A stretch of 64,000 nt of DNA from Bacteroides muris (ex Afrizal et al. 2022). GTDB taxonomy: Bacteria; Bacteroidota; Bacteroidia; Bacteroidales; Bacteroidaceae. The notes under the pieces were generated by a model. The model made no database searches, was not told where the DNA came from, and was given only the letters and a program-made list of their open reading frames with translations. Below, in pieces: positions 35,147 through 43,336 of the stretch (its first letter is position 1; every line of letters begins with the position of its first letter). Location: NCBI RefSeq assembly GCF_004793475.1, contig NZ_SRYZ01000004.1, positions 107,689 through 171,688 of the forward strand. Reading direction: 5' to 3'. The translations under genes and the position numbers were made by a program.

Positions 35147-36082
35147 TTATTTGCTGCGCGTCACCGTGTGCAATACATTCCCTTTCTTGTCAATCATGCG
35201 CAGTTCCAGTGTCTTTTTGCTGGCCGATACAATGGAGAAACCCGGTTCGGGGCTGCAGAATACGGTCTCTTCGATGGGCTTCACCTTGCGGGCGAGCGAA
35301 CCGGCAGAATTGGTGATATAGTCGATGTCGTTGCCTGCCACGCGTACGTGCTGGAAGTTGTGGATGTGCCCGCAGATGTACATATCCACCTTGTGCTTGC
35401 GCAGGATGGGATCGAGACGTGCCTGCATATCCGCGCGTTCGCTCTCGTCCTTCGGGGTTTCGGCATAGATGGGATGGTGTCCGGCAACGATAACCCAGTC
35501 CTCTTTGGCGGCAGTCAGTACGGAATCTATCCAGGAAAGTTGTTGCTGGTAATCCTGCTTGCAGGCATCGGGATAGGTCTCGCTTTCGTTGCGGTATTTG
35601 TCAATCATCGGGGCGGTGTCTACCCAAAGGATGCGGATGGTAGCGCCGTTGTCCTCGAACGTCTTGGTATAATAACGGGCGGGCATGGTCCAGCGGCGGC
35701 TGATATTACTGTAGTCGAGCACAGCCTGCGTATTGCCGCGGTATTCGTGGTTGCCCAGCAGGGGGAACCAGTCTATCATCAGCTCCGGGTGGCTGTAAAT
35801 AAGTTCGTAGTTGGTCATCCAAAGCGGGTCGTTCACGCTACGTACGCCTTCAAAGTGGTGTACATCGCCGGTGGCAAGAACGAACTCGGGGCCTACTTCT
35901 TCTGCCATTTGTCCCATCAGTTCGGCGATGGGCTTTTGGTCGTAGTAGCCGTTACGGCCGAGGTCGTTGGCTACGTAGAAGTTGAACTTCTTGTCGAAGA
36001 TGGAGTAATCGGTGATTTGGGCAATGGCTGCGTTGCCAAGTAGGGCAATAAACAGTAAAAGGAATATTTTCTTCATTGTCAT
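35147..36082 (-). CDS. Exported calcineurin-like metallophosphoesterase (purple acid phosphatase-like)
   Basis: A 311-residue exported enzyme with a signal peptide (MKKIFLLLFIALL, cleaved near AIAQ) and a binuclear metal site. All motifs are visible in order: ANDLGRNG, GDVHH, GNHEY, VAGHHP and CGHIHNF. The layout resembles tartrate-resistant acid phosphatases. It sits 54 bp downstream of the TonB receptor gene on the same strand, so it probably releases phosphate or a head group from a substrate imported by that receptor. Confidence 0.9.
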   Translation of the reverse strand: MTMKKIFLLLFIALLGNAAIAQITDYSIFDKKFNFYVANDLGRNGYYDQKPIAELMGQMAEEVGPEFVLATGDVHHFEGVRSVNDPLWMTNYELIYSHPELMIDWFPLLGNHEYRGNTQAVLDYSNISRRWTMPARYYTKTFEDNGATIRILWVDTAPMIDKYRNESETYPDACKQDYQQQLSWIDSVLTAAKEDWVIVAGHHPIYAETPKDESERADMQARLDPILRKHKVDMYICGHIHNFQHVRVAGNDIDYITNSAGSLARKVKPIEETVFCSPEPGFSIVSASKKTLELRMIDKKGNVLHTVTRSK

Positions 36083-36136
36083 TATTAAATTGTTGAGTAG
36101 TTAATGTTGATAACTTGTTGAGATAGAATTCGCTGT

Positions 36137-38905
36137 TTAAAAATTAATCTTCACTCCCGCATTCACTTTCACGCCGTAGTATTCTGCCTGCATGGTACGG
36201 TCTTTTGTGCCCTGGTAGTAGCGTAGCGGCTGGCTCAGCAGGTTGTTGGCTTCGGCGTAGAAGGTAGTCTTGAACTTCTTTCCGAAGGTATAGCTGGCGT
36301 TTACGTCCATATAGTTCACCTTGTCGTAGTAGCGGTCATAGAAGGTGCTTTCTCCCATTTCGTCGATGAAGTCGGAAGCGAAGTTATAGCTCAGGCGCAG
36401 ATTCAGACCGCCTTTCTCAAAGTATAGGGAAGCATTTGCGGTATGCTCCGGAGAGCCTGGCATGCTCAAGTCTTTCTCATTCTCGCGGCCTTCGAAGTTG
36501 AAGTCTTCCACACGGGAGTGGGTGTAGGTGTACGTTCCGTAGAAACCTACACATTTCAGAGCGGGAGCAATGAAGCTGAAGTCGCGCTGGTAGGATAACT
36601 CTACCCCTACCAGGTTGGCGTTGCCCGCATTCTTGGGTTGGGTGAAGCGGGTGTAGGTGTTACCCTGGTATTCGTAGTTGGTGCTCACCTGGTCTACGAT
36701 GAAGTCGTCTATCTTCTTGTAGAAGATGCCGGCGCTTATCAGACCGATGCTGCGGAAGTAGTAGTCGGCACTCAAGTCGAAGTTGTAGGAGACGGTAGGT
36801 TTCAGCTCCGGGTTTCCGATGGTGATTTCGTTGTCGGAACGTTTGATGTTCACACTGGGCACGAGGGCCGAGTATTTGGGGCGTGACAAGGTTTGGGTAA
36901 ACGAACCGCGCACTTTGAAGTCATCGTTTACATTCCACTTTACGAGCAGCGACGGCAGGAAGTTGATGTAGCTGTTGCGCTGACGGTCGGTCTTGCTGGT
37001 GAGGTCTTCGTCGGCATCGTAGGTGCGTCCCGTATAGGCAAGGTTGGTGTTCTCTATGCGGAGTCCGGTCATCAGTTCCACGTCTTTTGTCAGTTTTTGG
37101 TCGAAGCGGAGGTAGCCGGAAGTCACGGTTTCGCGGGCGTTGAAGTTTCCGGCAAGTTCTTCCTGCACCTGCTCTTTCTCAAAGAGGGAAGCGTTGTTCA
37201 AGTCTAAAGAGCCGGTGTATTCCTTGCTGGCGTAGATGCCTGCCTGGTATTTGTTGTTGGGCATGAAGTTCTTGTTGGTCTGGTCCACTGTATTTGCCAG
37301 GCTGTTCGTCATGAAGGCGTCCTCGTCCAGAGGAGAGTATTCGTAGAAGTCCACTTCTTTATCCTTGGTCTTGCGTACTACCTTTGCGCCGAACTTCAGC
37401 TTGTTGCCGTTCTTGAAGGGAAGTTTGAAGTTGGCGGAGAACTTCAGGTCCTGCTCCTTGATGTCTTCCTGCTGTTCCGTCAGCTCTTTCAGGCTGAATT
37501 CATCGTTCAATGTCATGGTAGAGCCTGTTTTGGGGCTGGCAAAGGGTTGGCGTTCGTCGCTCAGGTCCATGTCGAACTTCTGTTTCTTCAGTTGGAAGTC
37601 GATGTAGCGTTCGTTGGGACGTTCTTCGCTGGCTTTGGCATAGCTGGCGTGCCAGTCCATGGAGAGGGCGCCGAAGAGGTGTTCGCCGCCGAGGGCAAAG
37701 TCCATGGTGCGCTGGCGTTCCAGGCGGGCGTTACGGTTGTCCGGCGTACCGGCTTTGGTCTGTATGCGTACGGTGGCGTTGCCGTCGGGGTCAAGGTCTT
37801 TCAGCGTGGTACGGTAGCGGTTCTCCCAGTCGTTGCGGTTGTTGAAGATGCCTTTGAAGGTCAGTTTGTGGTTGGCATTGATGTCCCAGTCCAGTGCGGC
37901 AGAGTAGCTTTGGCGTTCGCGGGTGACGTAGTATTGGCGGATTTGGTAGTCGTTGACGTACGTCTTGCCGTTGTCATCCTGCTCCCATACAAATTCGGTG
38001 TCGTAGGAACCGGAAGGTGAGTTCTGATAGGAGGCCGATACAATCAAGCCGAGTTTGTCGTTGAAGAAGCGGTCGCCGTAGGTGAAGCCAAGGTTCAGTT
38101 GCGCCTTTTCGCTCACCCAGTTGTAGCCGGTTCCGGCGGTGGCGGCAATGGTACGCTTGTAGGGGGAGTTCTTGGTGACGAGGTTGATGCTGCCGCCGAT
38201 GGCGTCGCCGTCCATATCGGCGGTTACTACCTTGTTCACTTCGATGGTCTGAATCATGTCTGCCGGAATGAGGTCGAGCTGTACGTTGCGCGTATCGCCT
38301 TCGGCAGAGGGAACGCGGTTGCCGTTGATGGTGACGGAGCTGAGGTCGGCACTCGTGCCCCGCACTTGCCCGAAGCGTGCCTCGCCTTGGTCGTACTGCA
38401 CGTTGATGCCGGAGATGCGTTTAAGGGCGTCACCGATGTTGGAGTCGGGGAACTTGCCTACCTGGTCGGCAGAGACTACATTCGTAATCCCCATGTTGTT
38501 TTTCTGTGAGTTGATGGCACGGCGCTGTCCCTGGAAGGCGCCGCCTACCACCACTTCCTGCAACTCCACACCTTCGTTCAGCACGACGTCTTTTTCCAGT
38601 GTACGGCCTGCGGGGATGGTGATTTTCAGTTCTACGGGAGAGTAGCCCACATAGCTCACCTTTACTGTATAGGTTCCCGGGTCAAGGTTAGAGAAAGTGT
38701 AGAAGCCGTTGACGTCGCTCGTCACGCCAGTGTGTAGTTTCTCGATGTAGATGGATGCGCCCGGGAGAGTTTGTTTAGTGGCGTCGATGATGCGTCCGCG
38801 TACAGTTCCTTGTTTCGTGACATTTGCTTTTTCGTCGGCAATGGCCGTATTGACGGTGGCGGTGAATAGGAGTAAGAATAAGAATGCTCTCAAAATCTGT
38901 TTCAT
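36137..38905 (-). CDS. TonB-dependent outer-membrane receptor (CarboxypepD_reg type)
   Basis: A 922-residue outer-membrane transporter. A signal peptide is followed by a CarboxypepD_reg-like beta-sandwich (GTVRGRIIDATKQTLPGAS, then DVNGFYTFSNLDPGTYTVKV), a plug domain (about 120-240, with GDALKRISGINVQYDQG and SSVTINGNRVPS), and a 22-strand barrel ending in the C-terminal aromatic (VKINF). There is no SusD partner. The downstream gene is a secreted phosphoesterase, then a broken lipoprotein. The substrate is unknown; a phosphorylated compound is a reasonable guess. Confidence 0.93.
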   Translation of the reverse strand: MKQILRAFLFLLLFTATVNTAIADEKANVTKQGTVRGRIIDATKQTLPGASIYIEKLHTGVTSDVNGFYTFSNLDPGTYTVKVSYVGYSPVELKITIPAGRTLEKDVVLNEGVELQEVVVGGAFQGQRRAINSQKNNMGITNVVSADQVGKFPDSNIGDALKRISGINVQYDQGEARFGQVRGTSADLSSVTINGNRVPSAEGDTRNVQLDLIPADMIQTIEVNKVVTADMDGDAIGGSINLVTKNSPYKRTIAATAGTGYNWVSEKAQLNLGFTYGDRFFNDKLGLIVSASYQNSPSGSYDTEFVWEQDDNGKTYVNDYQIRQYYVTRERQSYSAALDWDINANHKLTFKGIFNNRNDWENRYRTTLKDLDPDGNATVRIQTKAGTPDNRNARLERQRTMDFALGGEHLFGALSMDWHASYAKASEERPNERYIDFQLKKQKFDMDLSDERQPFASPKTGSTMTLNDEFSLKELTEQQEDIKEQDLKFSANFKLPFKNGNKLKFGAKVVRKTKDKEVDFYEYSPLDEDAFMTNSLANTVDQTNKNFMPNNKYQAGIYASKEYTGSLDLNNASLFEKEQVQEELAGNFNARETVTSGYLRFDQKLTKDVELMTGLRIENTNLAYTGRTYDADEDLTSKTDRQRNSYINFLPSLLVKWNVNDDFKVRGSFTQTLSRPKYSALVPSVNIKRSDNEITIGNPELKPTVSYNFDLSADYYFRSIGLISAGIFYKKIDDFIVDQVSTNYEYQGNTYTRFTQPKNAGNANLVGVELSYQRDFSFIAPALKCVGFYGTYTYTHSRVEDFNFEGRENEKDLSMPGSPEHTANASLYFEKGGLNLRLSYNFASDFIDEMGESTFYDRYYDKVNYMDVNASYTFGKKFKTTFYAEANNLLSQPLRYYQGTKDRTMQAEYYGVKVNAGVKINF

Positions 38906-38934
38906 ACTTGTTATTATCTGTTAATAATCTGCCG

Positions 38935-38942
38935 CAAAAGTA
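38935..38942 (-). promoter_or_regulatory. -7 box for the TonB receptor operon
   Basis: TACTTTTG on the minus strand (TAnnTTTG), 30 bp upstream of the receptor start. The -33 side is not clear. Confidence 0.5.
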
Positions 38943-39085
38943 GAGGGTTGCCGTTACGTGGAGATTGCGGAGCGTTGAAGAACAGATAACGATTCAGTTA
39001 CAATGAGGTTACATAAATTCTTGGAGGTAGTACCCTTTCGGCGGTATCTCCCTTTGCCGTCATCTGGCAGACTGACGCTAAAGAT

Positions 39086-39153
39086 GCACGAGATGTGCAT
39101 CTCGGACTGTATGAGATGTACATCTCGAGCAACATGAGATGTACATCTCGTGC
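39086..39153. repeat. 23-bp-period perfect palindromes (family d)
   Basis: Units start at 39090, 39113 and 39136. The second and third are the perfect 14-nt palindrome GAGATGTACATCTC; the first is GAGATGTGCATCTC. The period is exactly 23 bp. The array lies 3' of the methyltransferase gene and 5' of the TonB receptor promoter. Confidence 0.85.
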
Positions 39154-39178
39154 AGGGGAAGGTATAGGGTTTGGTGTC

Positions 39179-40444
39179 TTATCCGGTAGCCTGGCAGCGG
39201 ATAAGTACCTTCTTTCCGTCTGCCAGGGTAGTGGCAAATAGATAAGTGTCTCCCCCTTCGGCCAGTTTAAGCCGTTTGCGCAGTTCGGCCACGGTGGCGG
39301 GGAAGTTGCGTACGGTGAGGTTCGCCTTTTTCTCGGCGGCCAGCATCTCTTTCACTTCTTTCTTGCCGAAGCCGCAGGAGGAGGTAATCCGGAACTTGCG
39401 GCCGGGGAAGTCGGGAAGGAGGCTGTCCGAAGTATAGAGGTGGCTGTTGGGATGCAGCTTTTCAATCTTATATAATGAGGAAAGGCTACGGAACGCTCCG
39501 GCTTTCAGCACGGAGGCATTCGGTTCGTAGAGGTATGGCTTCAGAAGGGGGGTGTAGGGGCATGCGCACTCTTTCTCTTGTCCGCGGGTGAAGACGAGGG
39601 CTTGGGGAGCCGGGGCGGAGGTGAAGTTGACGCAATGTATGGGAATGTCGTCTGTAGGCAGCGTTTCGCCTTGCCCCAGCAAGAGCAGCAGCTCCTTGCA
39701 TTCGTTGCCCACGGAGACGATGTGTGCCTCTCGTACATGCTTCAAATCGTTCATGGCGAGGGTGAGGTCGAGCATGGGGGAGAGCTTTATCAGCACGTGC
39801 CGTGCCTTGCGCAGCAGCAGTTCTTCGAGGGCGGACACATCGGGTTCGCAGTCGCCGATGGCTACGGTCTTTCCGCCGTGTCCGTCGCGGCGGGCAGGGT
39901 CTATGAAGATGCAGTCCACGGGTTCCATCTCTTGCAGATGGCGGACGCTGTCTGCGTGGCACACGGAGATGTGGTTCAGGCCGAGGGCGGGAAAGTTGTG
40001 CGCGGCTATCCGGCAGAGTGTTTCCTGGCGCTCTACGTAAGTGGCGTGTCCGAAGCAGGAGGAGAGGAAGGCGCAGTCGATGCCGAAACCTCCGGTGAGG
40101 TCGGTAAGGGTGCCGGTTGATGCGGGAGTGCTGTTTTTCGCGTGAGTGCCGGCTTTCGCGGGATGTTCTTGTCCTGTTCTTGGCAGGTTGCCTATGATTT
40201 CCGCTTTATATTGTGCCGTCACCTGGGAGGAGCATTGCTCCAGAGAAAGGTGGGCGGGGTAGAGTATGTTCTCGTTCTCGGCCCATGCGGGTATCTTCTC
40301 TTTGGCAATCTGCCGGCCTGAAATCTGTGTGATGGCGGCGGGCATGTCTACCGAAGGGTAGCGGCGTGCCTGCAAGGCAAGGCTGCGCACGTCGTCGCGG
40401 CGATGCTCGCGGATGAAGCGGAGGGTGTCTGGGGATAGAGGCAT
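39179..40444 (-). CDS. Class I SAM-dependent methyltransferase with C-terminal THUMP-like domain
   Basis: A 421-residue cytosolic protein. An N-terminal helical region precedes the Rossmann domain with LTDLTGGFGIDCAFLS (SAM motif I), YVERQETLC (motif II) and FIDPARRD (motif IV). The C-terminal part (about 330-415) is the THUMP-like domain (RKFRITSSCGFGKKEVKEML, then ANLTVRNFPATVAELRKRL). Proteins with this layout are thought to modify RNA, but the target is not established. It is monocistronic. Confidence 0.85.
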   Translation of the reverse strand: MPLSPDTLRFIREHRRDDVRSLALQARRYPSVDMPAAITQISGRQIAKEKIPAWAENENILYPAHLSLEQCSSQVTAQYKAEIIGNLPRTGQEHPAKAGTHAKNSTPASTGTLTDLTGGFGIDCAFLSSCFGHATYVERQETLCRIAAHNFPALGLNHISVCHADSVRHLQEMEPVDCIFIDPARRDGHGGKTVAIGDCEPDVSALEELLLRKARHVLIKLSPMLDLTLAMNDLKHVREAHIVSVGNECKELLLLLGQGETLPTDDIPIHCVNFTSAPAPQALVFTRGQEKECACPYTPLLKPYLYEPNASVLKAGAFRSLSSLYKIEKLHPNSHLYTSDSLLPDFPGRKFRITSSCGFGKKEVKEMLAAEKKANLTVRNFPATVAELRKRLKLAEGGDTYLFATTLADGKKVLIRCQATG

Positions 40445-40531
40445 GGTTTGGCTTATTTATTCTGATGCAAAGTTATCTCAAAAAGGACAAAGTGGGGCAT
40501 AAACTCGCAGCTTTCTGTCTGATTATTTTTT

Positions 40532-40602
40532 AGACACAGATGACGCTGATAATACAGATTAAGAATATTAAAAATCCGCGTCATCTGCGTCATCCGCGTC
40601 AA
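40532..40602. repeat. 9-nt CGCGTCATC-type intergenic repeat
   Basis: Three 9-nt units (CGCGTCATC, TGCGTCATC, CGCGTCAAA) occupy about 40578-40604. A partly complementary copy, ACAGATGACGCTGATAA, lies about 25 bp upstream. It matches a widespread intergenic repeat style in Bacteroides. No gene. Confidence 0.55.
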
Positions 40603-40645
40603 AGCGATAGCAAATTTAAGTTTCCGGACAAGCTGGGGGTGAGAG

Positions 40646-41422
40646 TTAAGGGATGACCCGGTATCGCTCCTTTGCCGTCTGCCTGCTGACGCGGTTGAAG
40701 TGCCACCATTCACTGGGTAGCGGGTGGAATCCGGCTTCTTTCATCACCTGCCGCAGCAGCAGGCGGTTGGCGCGTTCTTGTTCCGTCAGCTTGCCTTGTG
40801 CCACGAGTGCGGCTTCTTCTGTGATGTGGGCTTCCCTGCCCAGATGGTCTACCGGGGTGCCCATGGGCAGAGGAGTTCCTTTATCGTCGAGTATGCTGAT
40901 GTCCACCGCCAATCCGTAGTTGTGCAGGCCGCCGCCGCGTGAGGGGTTGGAGACATAGATGTATTTGGAGGTTCCTTTCACTACGTCCCACATCTTCTGC
41001 TGTACGGACAAGGGGCGCGCTGCGTCGTAGACGATGAGGCTGTAGCCGGGGTACTGTTCTTTCAGTAGGCGTTGTGCCCGCTTCAGGCTTTTCATGGCAT
41101 CGGGGTGCAGGTAGGCTTCTTTCAGGTCTTCGTACAGTATGGTTCCGGTGAAGTTGTCGGCACGGGTGTACATCAGGTCGATGGCAATGCTGCTGTCCGC
41201 TTCGGCAATGTTGACGAAACCGAGGGAGTCCAGATAGCGGGCCGTACGGCTTTTGACTGGGGCAGGAGGGGCGGGGGCTTCTTCTATGGAGTCGGAACAT
41301 GCGGCATCCCTTTCCATTGTGTCTGCACGTTGTATTTGCCTTTGCGGTGGTTGCTTCCCGCCGCAGCCTTGCAGCGCGCAGGCCGACGGCAGCAGTAGCA
41401 GGCAGAAGAGGAGTTGTTTCAT
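40646..41422 (-). CDS. D-Ala-D-Ala dipeptidase-like lipoprotein (VanX/DdpX, family M15)
   Basis: A zinc peptidase of about 258 residues predicted to cleave D-Ala-D-Ala or related cell-wall dipeptides. It starts with a lipoprotein signal (MKQLLFCLLLLPSACALQGC, lipobox Cys20) and a Pro-rich linker. The M15D motifs are intact: the zinc site GGGLHNYGLAVDIS and EWWHF, with YDAARPLSVQQKMWD upstream. The frame remains open to 41470, but that would overlap the previous gene and spoil the signal peptide. It is last in a bactofilin-M50-M15 group. Confidence 0.88.
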   Translation of the reverse strand: MKQLLFCLLLLPSACALQGCGGKQPPQRQIQRADTMERDAACSDSIEEAPAPPAPVKSRTARYLDSLGFVNIAEADSSIAIDLMYTRADNFTGTILYEDLKEAYLHPDAMKSLKRAQRLLKEQYPGYSLIVYDAARPLSVQQKMWDVVKGTSKYIYVSNPSRGGGLHNYGLAVDISILDDKGTPLPMGTPVDHLGREAHITEEAALVAQGKLTEQERANRLLLRQVMKEAGFHPLPSEWWHFNRVSRQTAKERYRVIP

Positions 41423-41459
41423 TTTGCAAGACATATTCCTGTTACAAGGGGCATTTCCG

Positions 41460-42611
41460 CTACAAGACATTCGCGGCGGTAAGGATTGATTTCATCAGCG
41501 CTATGTCCGAACGGACTTCTCCCTGCATCAGGTATTTGTCTTTCCGTCGGCAGGTGGCTTCGTAAATCTCCTTTGCCTTTGCCGCGTCCTTGTCCCGGCA
41601 GAGTGCCAGGGCGCAGAGCAAGCGCTGCTTGGAAGACGTCACATCCTTGTATTGCCGGATGTAGGCATTCAGTTCGTCGGTATATAATTCTTCTGCCTGC
41701 GCGGTCCTGTTTGTCACCAGGGCGGTGAAGAGCAGTTCGCAAGCGGTTTCCTTTATCAGGAGCCCGATGACTTCGTGCCGGTGGTCCATCACTCTGCCGA
41801 ACGCGTGGTGGGCGGCTTCCCATTCTTCGAGGTCGAGCAGGCGCGAGGCGTGCATCAAGGCTATGGTGGCTTGCAGGGCATTCTTGTAGTCGATGCCTTC
41901 CGCTTGGCCGAACCATTCGGCAGGCATGTCTTTGGGGCGCATGCCCTCCTGCACCAGTGCATTGACGCGTAGCTGGGTGACCAGTGCCTGCTTGCTTTTG
42001 CTGTCCTTGAGAAGCAGGCGCATGTTGTCGGCATCGTTGCCGATGCCTCCTATCTTCATGGGGATTCCGTTCATCAGTGCAAGGAAGAGGCCCGTCAGGG
42101 AGAACGTCAGGAGAAAGAATTTCAGCAGATAGGGCAGTCCGTCTGCGGTGAGCAGCGGGAGGAAGGCAAGGATGGCGGCCGACAGATTGGCAAGCACTCC
42201 GCCCAGGTTGTACAAGGCGGTGGGGATGTATGCCAGAGGCTTTTCGGGCGGGGCAAGCAGGCATTGCCCTCCCGTTCCGGCAATGCTGAAGCGCCTGATG
42301 CACAATTTCCCGTCTTTGCGGATGAAGGTAAGGCTGAAGATGCGGAAGGAGACGAAGCGGTAGCCGGTGGCCAGTCCGCAGACAAGATGCCCGCCTTCGT
42401 GCAGAATCACTTGCAGGAAGATGGAGAGCAGCAGAAGCAGTATGGCGGCCAGAAAGACTCCTGCCATCTGCAGGGCGCCGAATTCGGAAAACCTGCTGCA
42501 TACACTGTCGAGCGAGTCTCCTATGACCAGCGTTCTTACGCCTATCATTCCTCCCGCGCCGATACACGCTCCGACTATGAAGCTTCCTGCGAGATTGAGT
42601 ATTTTCTTCAT
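41460..42611 (-). CDS. M50-family (site-2-protease-like) membrane metallopeptidase
   Basis: A 383-residue membrane protein. It has two N-terminal helices, then the zinc motif LHEGGHLVCGLATG inside a membrane segment (HEGGH, the HExxH pattern). The third ligand may be the Asp in MKIGGIGNDADNM, in place of the usual NPDG motif. The C-terminal 170 residues are soluble and helical, with a TPR-like look. The substrate is unknown. It lies 66 bp after a bactofilin gene and just before a VanX-like peptidase gene. Confidence 0.75.
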   Translation of the reverse strand: MKKILNLAGSFIVGACIGAGGMIGVRTLVIGDSLDSVCSRFSEFGALQMAGVFLAAILLLLLSIFLQVILHEGGHLVCGLATGYRFVSFRIFSLTFIRKDGKLCIRRFSIAGTGGQCLLAPPEKPLAYIPTALYNLGGVLANLSAAILAFLPLLTADGLPYLLKFFLLTFSLTGLFLALMNGIPMKIGGIGNDADNMRLLLKDSKSKQALVTQLRVNALVQEGMRPKDMPAEWFGQAEGIDYKNALQATIALMHASRLLDLEEWEAAHHAFGRVMDHRHEVIGLLIKETACELLFTALVTNRTAQAEELYTDELNAYIRQYKDVTSSKQRLLCALALCRDKDAAKAKEIYEATCRRKDKYLMQGEVRSDIALMKSILTAANVL

Positions 42612-42677
42612 TCTGGTTCTGTGGTGGCCTCTACCGGTAAGGGCATACCGGCAGAGGGTATTATCCGGTAAACCGGT

Positions 42678-43100
42678 TTATTTCTTCTTTGCAGGAGGTT
42701 CGGGTGTGGGGGCGGCAGGTTGCTTGGTCTCTTTGATGGTGTTGCAGTTGCCGTTGAAGCAGGCGGTGGGTTCCACTTCCAGTTTGCAGGTGTAGATGTC
42801 TCCTTCCATCAGGCATCCCGATTTCAGGATGAGTTTGTCCGATATATGTATGTCTCCTTTCAGCGTGCCTTCCAGTATGGCCGAGGCGGAAGTCACCTTT
42901 CCCGTCACCTTTCCTTGGGGGCCCACCACCACCGTTTTGTGGCATGTGATGTCTCCTTCGATGGTTCCGTCTATGCGCAGGCTTCCTTCCACGTCCACCG
43001 TTCCTTTCAGGATGGTGCCTACGGCTATGGTGGTCAGTTTCAAGGGTTGGGCTGTGGGGCTGAGATACTCTTCGTTGTTGTTCTTCTTCTTGCTAAACAT
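42678..43100 (-). CDS. Bactofilin (polymer-forming cytoskeletal protein)
   Basis: A 140-residue protein with a right-handed beta-helix built of repeating turns (GTILKGTVDVEGSLRIDGTI, EGDITCHKTVVVGPQGKV and so on) and Pro/Lys-rich flanks. It polymerises without nucleotides and scaffolds cell-wall enzymes. The frame is open to 43217, but the upstream part contains the -7 box (43146) and is not bactofilin-like, so the start is MFSKKKNNN at 43100. Its neighbours, an M50 peptidase and a D,D-dipeptidase, fit a cell-wall shaping role. Confidence 0.92.
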   Translation of the reverse strand: MFSKKKNNNEEYLSPTAQPLKLTTIAVGTILKGTVDVEGSLRIDGTIEGDITCHKTVVVGPQGKVTGKVTSASAILEGTLKGDIHISDKLILKSGCLMEGDIYTCKLEVEPTACFNGNCNTIKETKQPAAPTPEPPAKKK

Positions 43101-43145
43101 AGTATGGATGATGTTTGATGTTTGTTGTTTTCCTTGTATTTTCTG

Positions 43146-43153
43146 CAAAAGTA
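43146..43153 (-). promoter_or_regulatory. -7 box for the bactofilin gene
   Basis: TACTTTTG on the minus strand (TAnnTTTG), 46 bp upstream of the start at 43100. Confidence 0.5.
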
Positions 43154-43302
43154 GGCAAAAAAAACAAATGGTAAAAGAGGGGGATGGAGATTTTTGGGTA
43201 GACAGAAAATCTGCCATACCCGGCTTGCGGGAGGCGCCTCTCTCAGGATGGAGAAGATTGCCGGCCGGCTGGCCCGGTATGGCAGGATGAATGAAAGTTG
43301 TG

Positions 43303-43321
43303 CCCCTCCCTTTCGGAGGGG
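43303..43321. repeat. REP-like CCCCTCC/GGAGGGG hairpin
   Basis: A 7-bp perfect stem with a CTTTC loop, 16 bp after the stop of the large fimbrillin gene. It is a likely 3' end of the fimbrial transcript. Confidence 0.6.
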
Positions 43322-43336
43322 CTTTAGGTGGCGGCT

